A stretch of 64,000 nucleotides of DNA from Aeromonas jandaei. Lineage in GTDB: Bacteria > Pseudomonadota > Gammaproteobacteria > Enterobacterales > Aeromonadaceae. Below are positions 9,793-19,272 of this stretch, piece by piece (position 1 is the stretch's first letter; each line of letters starts with the position of its first letter). Under the pieces are notes generated by a model that worked only from the letters and a program-made list of their open reading frames with translations, did not search any database and was not told the DNA's origin. Location: the NCBI RefSeq assembly GCF_037890695.1, contig NZ_CP149571.1, forward strand, positions 2,882,001 to 2,946,000, written 5' to 3'. The translations under genes and the position numbers were made by a program.

Positions 9793-11058
9793 TCATTGGG
9801 CGGCGCCCAGAATATGGCCGGCGGCCTGCCAGCCGGTAGCAACCGCGACACCAGAACCAGATCCCTCCTTGATGGGGTCATAGTGCGCCAGCACGCTGCC
9901 TGCGCCGTAGAGGTTGGCGAGCGGCTTGCCACCGCGCAGCACTCTGAGCTTGTCGTCGGTCTTGACCCCGAAGCCCATAAAGGGGTGGTGGTCGAACAGG
10001 CGGCGACCGGCCCAGGCGTCGCGCTCCTCCAGACTCAGCACATCGGCATCGAAGATGGGTTCGCGAATGCCGCGCAGACGGGACTCCAGCCCGCGGCTGA
10101 AGAAGCTGCCGGAGGCGAGCACGAAGTTGTCGGCTTCAAACAGCTGGTCATCGCCATTCTGGGTGTGTACGCCGACCACCCGATCGCCCTCGTAACGGGC
10201 GCCCAGCACCCGCTCGCTGGTGAGGAAGGTGCCGCCAAGGGCCATGAAGCGGCGCTTGAGCGCCTCCTGCATCCGCATCCCGATCAGCGATGGCGGCATG
10301 GTCGCCACCTCCTTGATGGTGCAGCCGGTACGTTGCTCCAGCTCCGCCAGACGCGGGCCAACCAGCCCCAGCGACAGGCAGGCGGGTAGCACGATATGGC
10401 GGCAGTCGGGCACGCCGCTCTCCTGCACCATTCGACTGATCTCGCTGGTCAGATCGGCCACCAGATGGTGCTTGTCACACAGGCGCGCGATGTCGGCAGA
10501 GCGAAACTCATGGGGATTGCGGCTGAATTCGGCCAGCTGGGGCAGGCGGATTTCGCCAGTCAGAATGCGGCAGTGGGCAAAACGCGGATGGGTCGCCAGA
10601 TTGGCCGCCGCCAGTGCCGGATGAAAGTCGCGAAAGCCCTCGAGGGTGGCCAGCAGTAGCACGTCCGGGATCGGTGCATCGGTGACGCAGGCGCAAGTAT
10701 CGGGGGAGAGCCAGGTACGTTTGAGGGTACCGATGGGGGTCAGGCGCTGGTGATTGGTCTCGTGGCGCACCAGCGGCAGCCCCTGCTCGGCGCAGTGGCG
10801 CTGCAGATCGGCCAGACTCGCCTCGATATTCTGCATTCCTACTTTGCTGTAGGGGTGATCCGGATGGGCCGCCATAAAGGCGGGCAGGGCAGCGCGAGGA
10901 TCCCCCTCGCTCTCCAGCAGATCGACCGAGCCGGAGGAGAAGTGCAGGGCACTCTGGCCGGAGGCCATCAGCAGGGTCTTCTGGCCCGCTTCCACCAGAC
11001 GCAGGGCGGCCGAGAGGCCCGCCATGCCGCCGCCGATAACGATATTGTCAAACTTCAT
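9793..11058 (-). CDS. glpB: Anaerobic glycerol-3-phosphate dehydrogenase subunit B
   Basis: 421 residues, starting at MKFDNIVIGGG. A longer in-frame opening reaches 11214, but the ATG at 11058 has an AAGGAGA Shine-Dalgarno, fits the family length (419 in E. coli) and places the Rossmann glycine motif GGGMAGLSAAL at the N-terminus. GlpB is a flavoprotein subunit that works with GlpA and GlpC in anaerobic oxidation of sn-glycerol-3-phosphate to dihydroxyacetone phosphate. A second conserved stretch near the C-terminus (GAGSVLAHYDP) is typical. It begins 14 bp after glpA ends, so the two are co-transcribed and probably translationally linked. Confidence 0.93.
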   Translation of the reverse strand: MKFDNIVIGGGMAGLSAALRLVEAGQKTLLMASGQSALHFSSGSVDLLESEGDPRAALPAFMAAHPDHPYSKVGMQNIEASLADLQRHCAEQGLPLVRHETNHQRLTPIGTLKRTWLSPDTCACVTDAPIPDVLLLATLEGFRDFHPALAAANLATHPRFAHCRILTGEIRLPQLAEFSRNPHEFRSADIARLCDKHHLVADLTSEISRMVQESGVPDCRHIVLPACLSLGLVGPRLAELEQRTGCTIKEVATMPPSLIGMRMQEALKRRFMALGGTFLTSERVLGARYEGDRVVGVHTQNGDDQLFEADNFVLASGSFFSRGLESRLRGIREPIFDADVLSLEERDAWAGRRLFDHHPFMGFGVKTDDKLRVLRGGKPLANLYGAGSVLAHYDPIKEGSGSGVAVATGWQAAGHILGAAQ

Positions 11059-11072
11059 GACGGCTCTCCTTC

Positions 11073-12734
11073 TCAGTGGCGTGAGTGGCATTGTGCTGCC
11101 CGGGGGCGCGTGGCGCATCGGCAACCAGCTGCGGCGTGCGTCCACTCGCCCAGGCCAAACAGCCCCTCGTAGATCCAGTAGGTAAACTCGGCCTCGCGCA
11201 GGGCATCGCCCCACAGCACCGGGCGGGTGCCCTTGTAGCGCTCTTCCAGGAACTGACGCAGCATGACGCAGGCCTGACGGCCGTCTGCCTTGCCATACTC
11301 CTGCATCAGGCCGGCGGCGCGGTAGGCGCAGAGCTCGCCCTGACAGGGCCCCATCCCCAGACGGGTGCGGCGGCGCAGGTCGATGAGGTTGTCCACATCG
11401 AGCTCGCGCAGGGCGTATTCGATTTCACCGGCGGTGACCATCTCGCACTCGCAGATGAGGGCGTTGGCTTTCGGATTGTCACGGAAGAAGGCGATAACCC
11501 GCTCGCCGTGGCGGTACTGGGCCGACCCTTCGGCAGGCACCGAGAGCCCCGGGGCGGAGACCTTCTCCGGATCCCGCGAGCCGGGCAGATTGAGCTCGGC
11601 TGTGCGGCAGGGCTTGCTGTTGCCGAGTTTTTTGGCCAGCAGATCGGTGGCCCACTCGGCCATCAGGCGGTAGGTCATCAGCTTGCCGCCGGTGATGGTG
11701 TTGAAACCCTTGAGACCGTCGCGCTCGGCGTGATCGAGCAGCACGATGCCGCGGCTGATATTGCGGCCGCTCTCGTCGCCATCCACCGCTACCAGCGGGC
11801 GAACGCCGGCGTAGGCGCGCAGCAGACGGGTGCGCGCCATGATGGGGGCAAGCTTGATCCCCTCGCGCAGCAGCACCTCCACCTCCTCGGGTTCGACGGT
11901 GAGCTGGTCAATCTTGTTGTAATCGATGCGACTGGAGGTGGTGCCGATAAGGGAGATGGTATCGCCCGGCACCAGAATGTCCGCATCCGCCGGTTTGCGG
12001 GCGCGGTTGAGCACCAGCTGGTTGATGCGGTAATCCATGATGAGCAGGGATCCCTTGGCCGGGAACATGCGGATGCCGAGATCGGCGTATTCGCAAATTT
12101 GCTGACCCCAGATGCCGGCGGCGTTGATCACCTCCTGACACTCCACCTCGAACGCTTCGCCGGTGCGGGTGTTGAGCGCTTTGACCCCGTGTACCCGATC
12201 CTGAGTGCGCAGGAGTCCCAGCACCTTGCAGTGGGTAAAGATGCGCGCGCCGTGCTCTTTGGCGTCCAGCACATTGGCGGCGGCGAGGCGGAACGGGTCG
12301 ACCGTACCATCCGGCACGTGGATGGCGCCGATCATCGCCGGGTTGGCGTTGGGCTCCATACGCAAGGCTTCGCGGGGATCGAGCTGACGGGTTTCGATCC
12401 CGGCGCGGGCGCAGGCATCCATGAAGGTGGTTTGGAAATTGATGTCATCTTCCGGCAGGGTGAGGAAGAGGCCGCCAGTGTCCTCGACACAGTGGCTGGC
12501 AATCCGCTTGAGGATGCGGTTTTCCTGAATGCACTCGCGGGCGGACTCCTGATCCGTCACCGCGTAGCGTGCTCCCGAGTGGAGCAGGCCATGGTTGCGC
12601 CCCGTGGTGCCGGCGGCGATATCGTCCCGTTCGAGCAGAATGCAGTCAATGCCGCGCAGTGCGCAATCGCGCATGATGCCTGCCCCGGTGGCCCCGCCGC
12701 CTATGATGACGACTTGTGTAGTTATTCTTTGCAT
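11073..12734 (-). CDS. glpA: Anaerobic glycerol-3-phosphate dehydrogenase subunit A (FAD, catalytic)
   Basis: 553 residues. The N-terminal FAD motif IGGGATGAG (about residues 11-19) is followed by the DAO-family signature ending in GLLHSGARYAV. The C-terminal part holds a BFD-like [2Fe-2S] domain with cysteines in CECEMV and GMGPCQGELC, which separates GlpA from aerobic GlpD. It catalyses anaerobic oxidation of glycerol-3-phosphate at the inner membrane. It is the first gene of glpABC; the 150-bp upstream gap contains FNR-like and GlpR-like sites. The large plus-strand frame covering the same DNA is an antisense shadow of GC-rich codons. Confidence 0.95.
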   Translation of the reverse strand: MQRITTQVVIIGGGATGAGIMRDCALRGIDCILLERDDIAAGTTGRNHGLLHSGARYAVTDQESARECIQENRILKRIASHCVEDTGGLFLTLPEDDINFQTTFMDACARAGIETRQLDPREALRMEPNANPAMIGAIHVPDGTVDPFRLAAANVLDAKEHGARIFTHCKVLGLLRTQDRVHGVKALNTRTGEAFEVECQEVINAAGIWGQQICEYADLGIRMFPAKGSLLIMDYRINQLVLNRARKPADADILVPGDTISLIGTTSSRIDYNKIDQLTVEPEEVEVLLREGIKLAPIMARTRLLRAYAGVRPLVAVDGDESGRNISRGIVLLDHAERDGLKGFNTITGGKLMTYRLMAEWATDLLAKKLGNSKPCRTAELNLPGSRDPEKVSAPGLSVPAEGSAQYRHGERVIAFFRDNPKANALICECEMVTAGEIEYALRELDVDNLIDLRRRTRLGMGPCQGELCAYRAAGLMQEYGKADGRQACVMLRQFLEERYKGTRPVLWGDALREAEFTYWIYEGLFGLGEWTHAAAGCRCATRPRAAQCHSRH

Positions 12735-12794
12735 TGGTGCCGGTCTCGCTACTCACATTGATGAGAAGTTTGACGTTAACCGTGAGTAAAATGT

Positions 12795-12808
12795 TTGATT
12801 CAGACCAA
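12795..12808 (-). promoter_or_regulatory. FNR-like site upstream of glpA
   Basis: TTGATTCAGACCAA matches the FNR consensus TTGAT-N4-ATCAA with one mismatch. It is centred about 67 bp before the glpA start codon, so it would be near -41.5 if transcription begins around 12760. This fits the known FNR activation of glpABC in E. coli. The transcription start itself is inferred. Confidence 0.6.
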
Positions 12809-12811
12809 ATA

Positions 12812-12831
12812 AATGAGCGTGATCGAACATT
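12812..12831 (-). promoter_or_regulatory. GlpR-like operator upstream of glpA
   Basis: AATGAGCGTGATCGAACATT matches about 17 of 20 positions of the E. coli GlpR operator pattern as I recall it (WATGTTCGWTAWCGAACATW), with one perfect half-site CGAACATT. It sits beside the FNR-like site. A possible CRP half-site (TGTGATC at 12854) lies further upstream. GlpR would repress the operon without glycerol-3-phosphate. Confidence 0.5.
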
Positions 12832-12885
12832 TTCGACCGTTAATGCTCAGAAGTGTGATCGGGATCGGCCTGACAATAGCCCCTT

Positions 12886-13671
12886 TCAGGGGGCAGAGTG
12901 GCCCATGGCGATGTTCGCAACGGTGCCAGCTTGAGTGCGAACGACCATCTGATGGCCATTGAATTCGAGGTGCTTCAAAAAGGTTTCGCTTTGCTGCAAG
13001 CCTGCTGCGTCGAACTGCATGCCGTAGACTGGGTAGTTGTTGATCTGGCGCTGGTTGCGCACTGTGCCGGTCAGCTGGTAGGGCATCCCGTTGGCGCTAG
13101 AGGCATCGAGACGCAGCTCAAGCGAGTGGTTGAGGGGAATGGTCGGCGCCTGATGGTGGGTGCTGAAGGCACAACCTGCCAGTGAAAAGTCCACCAGATG
13201 GATGTTGAGCGGGTGCTGGGCAAAAAGAGCGACTCCTGTGCAACTGATTGGGTAGCGGATCTCCTTGCGGATCTTGAACAGGGTCATGCTCTCTGGCTGG
13301 CGCATGGTGAAGAGTTGGGGCTGCTTGTTGAACTGCTCGATAAAGCCCTCGAAGCAGAGCATGGCTCCCACCCCCCGCTCGCAGATGATGGCCGCCGTGA
13401 GGCGGTAACCCGGCTGGCAGTAGAGGGCGGCATCCGCCGGGGTGGTGGCGGGCAGGCTGAAATAGATGATACGCGCCTTGTCGGCGCCGATCAGCACGGC
13501 AGGCAGGGAGCGCAGCTGACCGGTCGGAGTGATCACCTCGATCCCCACCTTGCTGGCAGGATAGAGATAATCCATGACATCGGGCCCCTGGATGGAGATG
13601 CCCTTCTCCTTATTGGCCTTGATGCGATCCTTGATCGACTTGAAGGGTGACTGCTGAGTCTGTTGTGTCAT
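12886..13671 (-). CDS. PilZ-domain protein, YcgR-like
   Basis: 261 residues. The C-terminal half carries the c-di-GMP-binding PilZ signature: an RKEIRYP motif (RxxxR type) about residue 134 and DFSLAGC (DxSxxG type) about residue 161. The N-terminal half resembles the YcgR-like beta-barrel that precedes PilZ in flagellar-brake proteins. The expected role is cytosolic c-di-GMP sensing that alters motility or surface behaviour; the partner is unknown. It stands alone, facing the same way as glpABC but separated from it by the glp control region. No signal peptide or membrane segment is seen. Confidence 0.75.
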   Translation of the reverse strand: MTQQTQQSPFKSIKDRIKANKEKGISIQGPDVMDYLYPASKVGIEVITPTGQLRSLPAVLIGADKARIIYFSLPATTPADAALYCQPGYRLTAAIICERGVGAMLCFEGFIEQFNKQPQLFTMRQPESMTLFKIRKEIRYPISCTGVALFAQHPLNIHLVDFSLAGCAFSTHHQAPTIPLNHSLELRLDASSANGMPYQLTGTVRNQRQINNYPVYGMQFDAAGLQQSETFLKHLEFNGHQMVVRTQAGTVANIAMGHSAP

Positions 13672-13722
13672 GGATCATGGTCCCGATGCTCCCGCGTTAC
13701 AGATTCATTTAAGTAGTCAGCC

Positions 13723-14181
13723 TCAATTGCCGCAACACTTCTTGAACTTCTTGCCGCTGCCACAGGGGCAGGGATCATTGCGCCCAATGCGGAGCGGGAC
13801 GGGATCTATCTCGCCGTCGGTGTAGACCCAGCGCCCCTCATGACGTACGAAGCGGGAACGTTCATGCAGGCAGTGACGAGTTTCGCCTTCCACGAACCAG
13901 GCTTTGAACTCCACCATGCCGAGTATGTCGTCGGGGCCGCCCTGGCTGGCGATGATCTCGAGGCCATCCCATTGGGTATCGGTCTGTGAGAGCAGTTCTG
14001 CGGTCAGCTCTCCCAGATAGTCGGGGTGCCAGCTATGCACCAGATAATCCCCCAGACCCAGCACGAAGGCGCTGTAGCGCGAGCGCATCAGCTGTTCTGG
14101 GGTGAGAGCGGGGGCTCCACCGTGGAGTGATCCGCAGCACAGTTCGAGATAAAGGTTGGAACCGCAAGGGCAAAGAGTCAT
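13723..14181 (-). CDS. ychJ: YchJ-family SEC-C motif protein
   Basis: 152 residues, the usual length for UPF0225/YchJ. Zinc-binding SEC-C cysteine clusters stand at both ends: CPCGSN with a CC pair about residues 4-16, and [13 protein letters not shown] at the C-terminus. Between them is the conserved NTF2-like YchJ core ([10 protein letters not shown], then a WxGLEI-type segment and a VEFKA segment). The molecular role is not established; SEC-C motifs are also found in SecA, where they bind zinc and contact SecB. The gene is monocistronic, divergent from the chemoreceptor gene. Confidence 0.85.
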   Translation of the reverse strand: MTLCPCGSNLYLELCCGSLHGGAPALTPEQLMRSRYSAFVLGLGDYLVHSWHPDYLGELTAELLSQTDTQWDGLEIIASQGGPDDILGMVEFKAWFVEGETRHCLHERSRFVRHEGRWVYTDGEIDPVPLRIGRNDPCPCGSGKKFKKCCGN

Positions 14182-14305
14182 GTTTTTCGCTAATTGGCCG
14201 ATTTATTTTAAGGGAATTGTAACGAAAGCGAGCCGCGAACTGCCAGCACCTATACTGATGATTGGGCAAGGAATTCCAATAAAAACAGCTGCAAGGATGT
14301 GAAAA

Positions 14306-15973
14306 ATGACGTTAAAGCAGAAAATCCTGTTACTCGGAGCGCTCCCCGTGCTGCTGATGGCACTGGCGGTCAATCTCAGCAACTACATGCTCTCCAGAAG
14401 CGATCTGGAGTCTGATCTGGTGGTGGCGCGGGAGAAGGCGATCAAGGATCGCAAGGCGCTGCTCAGCAGTTACATCATGATGGCTCAGACTGCCATCAAC
14501 GCTGTCTACTCCTTGCCTGATTCACCGGAGAATCGGCAAAAGGTCAAAGAGTTGCTCAGACCGCTGCGCTACAGCAGCGACGGTTATTTCTTTGTCTATG
14601 ACTTTGAGGGCAACACCATATTGCTACCGGTTCGCACTGAACTGGAGGGGAAAAACCGCTGGAATGACAAGGATGCCAAGGGCAAGTTCCTTATTCAGGA
14701 GATCCTCAAGTCGGCCCGTCAGGGGGATGGCTTTACCGAATACTGGACCGCCAAGCCCTCCATCGGCCGTGATGCGCCCAAGCTGGCCTTTACCCTGGTG
14801 CTGGACAAATACCAGTGGATCATAGGGACCGGTTTTTATATCGATGATATCGACAACGAACTGGCCACCCTGCGTGCCGAGCGGGAGAGCAAGATGAACA
14901 GCTCGCTGCAGGTCGGGGTGCTGGTGATCCTGGTGATTTTGGGTGTCACTCTGGTGGCAACCGTTATCGTTGGCAACCGGGTCAGCAAACCGCTGGCAGA
15001 TGCGGTGCTGGCATTGAACGATATCGCCAACGGCGAGGGGGATCTGACCCAGCGCCTCAAGGTGCAGAGCAAGGATGAGATTGGTCAGCTGGCCAGCGCC
15101 TTCAACCGCTTCGTTGAGCGGATCCAGTCGGTGGTGAGTCAGGTTGGGGAGACCAGCAACCACCTCTTCAGCGCCGTCGACAAGCTGCATCACCTGAGCG
15201 AGCACTACGACCAGCAGATGCACGGCCATAGCCGGGAGACCGATCAGGTGGTCACCGCAGTGACCGAGATGAGCTCGACCGCGCAGGAGGTGGCGGCCAG
15301 CGCCTCCAATGCCGCCAGTGCTACCAGCGATGCGGCCCGCGAATCCGACGCGGCACGCGGCGTAGTCAGCACCGCCATCAATAGCATCAACCGGCTGGTG
15401 GGCGAGGTACATACCGCCTCCGGCGTTATCGAGCAGCTGGCGCAGGAGACCGGCAAGATCGGCTCTGTGGTGGAGGTCATTCGCGGCATCGCCGAGCAGA
15501 CCAACCTGCTGGCGCTGAACGCGGCCATCGAAGCGGCAAGGGCTGGCGAGCAGGGCCGCGGCTTTGCGGTGGTGGCAGACGAGGTGCGATCCCTTGCCGG
15601 TCGTACCCAGCAGAGCACCAAGGAGATCAACGAGATGCTCCAGCGTCTGCAGGGCGGAGTGAAGCAGGCGGTGGATGTAATGCAGGCGAGCGAGGAGCGC
15701 AGCCAGGAGACGGTGCAGGAGGCGAGCCATATCGCCAGCTCCCTCGACAGCATGGTGATGGCGGTCAGCACTATCAACGACATGAACATCCAGATCGCCA
15801 CGGCCGCCGAGGAGCAGCACGCGGTCTCCGAGGAGATCAACAAGAATCTGGTGGCCATCCAGCAGATTGTCAGCGAGCTGACCAGCGCTGCGGTCGAGTC
15901 CAACAGCACCACCCGTGATCTGGCCAATACCGGCGACAAATTGCGCAAGCTGGTCTCCCAGTTCCGCTATTGA
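14306..15973 (+). CDS. Methyl-accepting chemotaxis protein with a single Cache sensor domain
   Basis: 555 residues. An N-terminal membrane helix (about 8-28) is followed by a periplasmic single-Cache domain (about 35-185) with the typical DGYFFVYD and [11 protein letters not shown] segments. A second helix is near 200-220, then HAMP and a long methyl-accepting coiled coil with the invariant hairpin ([20 protein letters not shown] and onward). It is expected to sense a small periplasmic ligand and signal through CheA/CheW. The Shine-Dalgarno AAGGA precedes the ATG. The ligand cannot be told; single-Cache sensors often bind organic acids. Confidence 0.9.
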   Translation: MTLKQKILLLGALPVLLMALAVNLSNYMLSRSDLESDLVVAREKAIKDRKALLSSYIMMAQTAINAVYSLPDSPENRQKVKELLRPLRYSSDGYFFVYDFEGNTILLPVRTELEGKNRWNDKDAKGKFLIQEILKSARQGDGFTEYWTAKPSIGRDAPKLAFTLVLDKYQWIIGTGFYIDDIDNELATLRAERESKMNSSLQVGVLVILVILGVTLVATVIVGNRVSKPLADAVLALNDIANGEGDLTQRLKVQSKDEIGQLASAFNRFVERIQSVVSQVGETSNHLFSAVDKLHHLSEHYDQQMHGHSRETDQVVTAVTEMSSTAQEVAASASNAASATSDAARESDAARGVVSTAINSINRLVGEVHTASGVIEQLAQETGKIGSVVEVIRGIAEQTNLLALNAAIEAARAGEQGRGFAVVADEVRSLAGRTQQSTKEINEMLQRLQGGVKQAVDVMQASEERSQETVQEASHIASSLDSMVMAVSTINDMNIQIATAAEEQHAVSEEINKNLVAIQQIVSELTSAAVESNSTTRDLANTGDKLRKLVSQFRY

Positions 15974-16005
15974 TCCTGCCTTGTCAGGTGACGAGTGCCA
16001 CAAGA

Positions 16006-16033
16006 TGCGGTCTGAACCCCGGTTCAGGCCGCA
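16006..16033 (+). terminator. Terminator after the chemoreceptor gene
   Basis: Long hairpin TGCGG-t-CTGAACC / GGTTCAG-g-CCGCA with a CC loop, followed by CTTTATTT. It starts 33 bp after the stop codon. Confidence 0.7.
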
Positions 16034-16103
16034 CTTTATTTGGGGATTGACCAATAATGTGTGAAAATTGCCGCCCTCTGTGTCTGCGTTTGCCCCATAG
16101 CCT

Positions 16104-17315
16104 ATGAATGAGATCGTGAAAGGTAGTATCGACTTGATCCGCCAGCTCAACTACGGCCTGGTTTATGCCAGCCTGGAAGAGCACAAGGAGTTGTCGCGCA
16201 CCGATCTCTCCCGTTTGACAGGTCTCTCTCCCGCCAGCATTACCAAGATCACCCGCGAGCTGCTTGACAGCGGGCTGGTGGTCACCTGTGGTGAAAGTTC
16301 GGTGGGGCGTGGCCGTCGCCAGACCTTGCTGCGCATCAACGAGCGCCGCTTCCAGTTTCTCTCCATGCGTCTGGGGCGTGGTTATGTAGACATGGCGCTG
16401 TTCGACTTCACCGGTCGTTCGCTGGCGCGCCATCGCCATATTTTTACCGAGACCGAGCGCGGCGAACTGCTGGATAGCCTGGTTCACGCCATTCGCAGCT
16501 TCTTGCCGAAAAAGGCCCTCAACCTTGCCTGCATTGCCCTTTGTCTGCCAGGTCAGGTAGAGCGCCACTCCGGCATGGTCAAACACTTCCCCTTCTACGA
16601 TCTGCGCAACTGGCCGCTGGGGCCGACTTTGCAGGAGGCCTTTGCGGTGCCGGTGCTGGTGAGTGGCGACGTGCGCACCTGGATCCAGGCCGAGCGCGAG
16701 TGGGGAGCCGCCAAGAATTGTGCCGATGCGGTGCTGGTGTTCGTTCACAACGACATCGGGGTCGGCATGGTGGTCAATGGCCAGCTTATCGAGAGCGAAA
16801 ATGCGCTACTTGGCGATCTCAGCCATTTGCAGCTCGAACCCTATGGCCAGCGCTGCTACTGCGGCGGCTTTGGCTGCGCCTGCACTCTGGTGACCAATCA
16901 GGCGCTGGAGGCGCAATACCGGGATCTGCGCGAGCGGATGCAGGAGCACGATCTGCCCGAGAGTGTCACCATTCGCGAGCTGTGCGAGCTGGCGCTGGCG
17001 GGCAACAGCCTCTGTCAGGACATTCTCCATCAGGCGGCGGGGCGCCTGTCGCGGGTGCTCTCCAATCTCATCTGTTTGCTCAATCCGGGCAAGCTGCTGC
17101 TGGGGGGCGAGATCACCCGTGCCGATCGGCTACTGTTCCCCATGTTGCATCAGTCTCTGGCGAGTCAGTTGCCGGCCGAATATCTGGTGCGGCTGCAGAT
17201 CGAATCCACCCACTTCTACGAAGATCCCACCAAGCCTACCTCGGTGCAGGTGCACAAGGCGCTGCGCGACGGCAGCCTGCTGCTGGAGCTGCTGCGCACC
17301 TGTCAGGAATCCTGA
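16104..17315 (+). CDS. ROK-family transcriptional repressor, Mlc/NagC-like
   Basis: 403 residues. An N-terminal winged helix-turn-helix (about 20-75, with LSRTDLSRLTGLSPASITKI) precedes a ROK sugar-kinase-fold domain. The zinc motif appears as CYCGGFGC around residue 250, preceded by a histidine in GDLSHLQLEP. Length and the N-terminus beginning with NEIVKGSIDLIRQLN resemble Mlc, the glucose-responsive repressor of pts genes, more than NagC. Regulator and targets are not adjacent: the next gene is a tRNA-modification enzyme. Calling it Mlc is an inference from overall similarity. Confidence 0.8.
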   Translation: MNEIVKGSIDLIRQLNYGLVYASLEEHKELSRTDLSRLTGLSPASITKITRELLDSGLVVTCGESSVGRGRRQTLLRINERRFQFLSMRLGRGYVDMALFDFTGRSLARHRHIFTETERGELLDSLVHAIRSFLPKKALNLACIALCLPGQVERHSGMVKHFPFYDLRNWPLGPTLQEAFAVPVLVSGDVRTWIQAEREWGAAKNCADAVLVFVHNDIGVGMVVNGQLIESENALLGDLSHLQLEPYGQRCYCGGFGCACTLVTNQALEAQYRDLRERMQEHDLPESVTIRELCELALAGNSLCQDILHQAAGRLSRVLSNLICLLNPGKLLLGGEITRADRLLFPMLHQSLASQLPAEYLVRLQIESTHFYEDPTKPTSVQVHKALRDGSLLLELLRTCQES

Positions 17316-17461
17316 ACCCTTTTTGCAGGGCAGTGGGCAAGGCGTTTGGCGAAAGGGGCAGTGAATGCTGTTCCATCGCCGCGCAACTGGGTACAATCCA
17401 GCCCCTTTGTGGCGGGCCGTTGGCGCCGCCGTTGATGATCTCCCTCTGTTTGTGACGCAAG

Positions 17462-18229
17462 ATGAAGCCTGTTCCTGATCACGCCGTCAACCGCCTGCGG
17501 GCCTGGCGCAAGAGTATCTCTACTCGACCGTTTCTCGCCCGTGGCGGCACGTTGGCCCGTTGTCCAGCCTGTCAGCTGCGTGAGGACTGGTGTGCCTGTG
17601 AGTGGCGCCCCGAGCTCAAAGCGGAGGCGGGCTTTTGCCTGCTGATGTACGATAGCGAGCCGATGAAGCCCTCCAACACCGGCCGTCTCATCGCCGATGT
17701 GTTGCCGGATAGCACCTGGGCCTTTCTCTGGTCGCGCACCAAACCCCATCCCGAGTTGCTGGCCCTGCTGGCCGATCCCGTTTGGCAACCCTATGTGGTC
17801 TTTCCCGCCTGCGAAAAGGAGCCGGCCCGCCTGACCGGCGAGGTGACGCTGGCGCCGGGTAAAAAACCGCTCTTTATCCTGCTTGACGGCACCTGGCCGG
17901 AGGCGCGCAAGATGTTCAACAAGAGCCCCTATCTCGACGGTTTTCCGGTGCTGGCGATCAAGCCCGATGCGCTCTCCACTTACGGCATGCGGGTCGCCAA
18001 CAGCGAGGAGCACCTCTGCACCGCCGAGGTGGCCGCCTGTGTGCTGGAAGTGGCGGGGGAGCTCAGGGCCGGGCAGGCGCTGCAGCACTGGTTCAATCTG
18101 TTCAGCCGTCGCTACATGGCCGGTCGGGTCAGCCGTTTCCCCGGGGATGACGAGGCGCCGCTGCTGGCGGCCCTGAGCGCCATCAAGGGATCGGAAGCGG
18201 AGTCACCGGCGCCACAAAGCGCCGCCTGA
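17462..18229 (+). CDS. tapT: DTW-domain tRNA-uridine aminocarboxypropyltransferase (TapT/YfiP-like)
   Basis: 255 residues. The N-terminal zinc cysteines are in RCPACQLREDWCAC, and the name-giving DTW motif appears as DGTWPEARKMF about residue 140. Family members transfer the 3-amino-3-carboxypropyl group of S-adenosylmethionine to U47 in the variable loop of several tRNAs (acp3U). The sequence also has the MKPSNTGRL and YGMR segments typical of the family. The gene appears monocistronic with a weak ribosome site. The 26 C-terminal residues are A/P/E-rich and probably flexible. Confidence 0.85.
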   Translation: MKPVPDHAVNRLRAWRKSISTRPFLARGGTLARCPACQLREDWCACEWRPELKAEAGFCLLMYDSEPMKPSNTGRLIADVLPDSTWAFLWSRTKPHPELLALLADPVWQPYVVFPACEKEPARLTGEVTLAPGKKPLFILLDGTWPEARKMFNKSPYLDGFPVLAIKPDALSTYGMRVANSEEHLCTAEVAACVLEVAGELRAGQALQHWFNLFSRRYMAGRVSRFPGDDEAPLLAALSAIKGSEAESPAPQSAA

Positions 18230-18419
18230 GCCGAGGGGCAGGGGTGCGAGAGCCCAAATTAGTGAAAATCAGGAATCAATTGGCTGCCACTGTTTCGTTA
18301 GATTCATGGACTTTGGCCCGTTAGGATAACCGGCAGTCAGTGCAGCCCCTCTGCCCGGCGTGTTTATTCTCCCCCCGGTTGCCCCTGTGTCGGGCAACCC
18401 AATCCCGTGAGGTCTATGG

Positions 18420-19196
18420 ATGGAATTGGAACTGGTTACCCTGTTTGCCCTGTTTGGCGTGGCGCTCATCGCCGGCTTTATCGATGCCATTGCCGGTGGC
18501 GGCGGCCTGTTGACGGTGCCGGCCCTGCTGGCTACCGGCATGCCCCCCGCGCTGGTGCTTGGCACCAACAAGCTGCAGAGCAGTTTCGGCTCCTTCTCCG
18601 CCACCTGGTTCTACGCCCGCAGAGGATTGCTGGAGTGGGCCATGATCTGGCCCGCGGTGATCTGCACCTTTATCGGTGCCGCTGTGGGCACGTTGGCGGT
18701 GCAGACCATCGACGCCGCCGTGCTGGAGCGCTTGCTCCCCTTCCTGTTGATGGCCTTTGCCTGCTACTTCTTCTTCTCGCCGCGGGTGAGCGATGCCGAG
18801 AGCTCCCGCCGCCTGACCCCCATGCTGTTTGCGCTGCTGGTGGGGGGCGGGGTCGGCTTCTATGACGGCTTCTTCGGGCCGGGGATCGGTTCATTCTTTG
18901 CCATCGGTTTCGTGGCGCTGGCAGGCTTTGGCATGGCGCGGGCCACCGCCCACACCAAGCTGCTCAACTTCACCTCGAATATCGCCTCCCTGCTGTTCTT
19001 TGCTCTCGGTGGCAAGGTGGTGTGGAGTGTCGGCTTCTGCATGGCGTTGGGGCAGTTCATCGGCGCCCGCTTTGGCTCCAAGATGGTGCTGAAAAAAGGG
19101 GTGAAGTTGATCAAGCCGCTGCTGGTGACCGTCTCCCTGCTGATGTCCGCCAAGCTGGTGTGGAGCCAGTATCCCGAGCTGTTTGCCTGGATCTGA
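18420..19196 (+). CDS. yfcA: TSUP-family inner-membrane permease, YfcA-like
   Basis: 258 residues, very hydrophobic, about eight membrane helices. The duplicated TauE/SafE signature is clear: GFIDAIAGGGGLLTVP near residue 18 and GGGVGFYDGFFGPGIGSF near residue 140, with LGTNKLQ and AHTKLLNF after them. TSUP proteins carry sulfite, sulfonate or other organosulfur anions; the YfcA substrate is not known. A GAGG Shine-Dalgarno lies seven bases before the ATG. A hairpin (18377-18399) just upstream of the start may influence expression. Confidence 0.85.
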   Translation: MELELVTLFALFGVALIAGFIDAIAGGGGLLTVPALLATGMPPALVLGTNKLQSSFGSFSATWFYARRGLLEWAMIWPAVICTFIGAAVGTLAVQTIDAAVLERLLPFLLMAFACYFFFSPRVSDAESSRRLTPMLFALLVGGGVGFYDGFFGPGIGSFFAIGFVALAGFGMARATAHTKLLNFTSNIASLLFFALGGKVVWSVGFCMALGQFIGARFGSKMVLKKGVKLIKPLLVTVSLLMSAKLVWSQYPELFAWI

Positions 19197-19227
19197 TGTG
19201 CGCCTTGCTTGCCGCATCGCAATTGTT

Positions 19228-19249
19228 AACGGGGCCCTCGGGCCCCGTT
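19228..19249. terminator. Terminator-like hairpin between yfcA and the LysR gene
   Basis: Ten-base stem AACGGGGCCC / GGGCCCCGTT with a two-base loop as drawn, located between convergent genes. The T-run is short (GTTGTC). Confidence 0.6.
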
Positions 19250-19272
19250 GTCATATCTGCTGGTTTACAGCG

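Noticed and set aside
11085..12761. 558-residue plus-strand frame opposite glpA
   Set aside because: It is the antisense shadow of a well-supported gene with GC-rich third positions; its composition (V, H, G, A, L rich) has no domain pattern.
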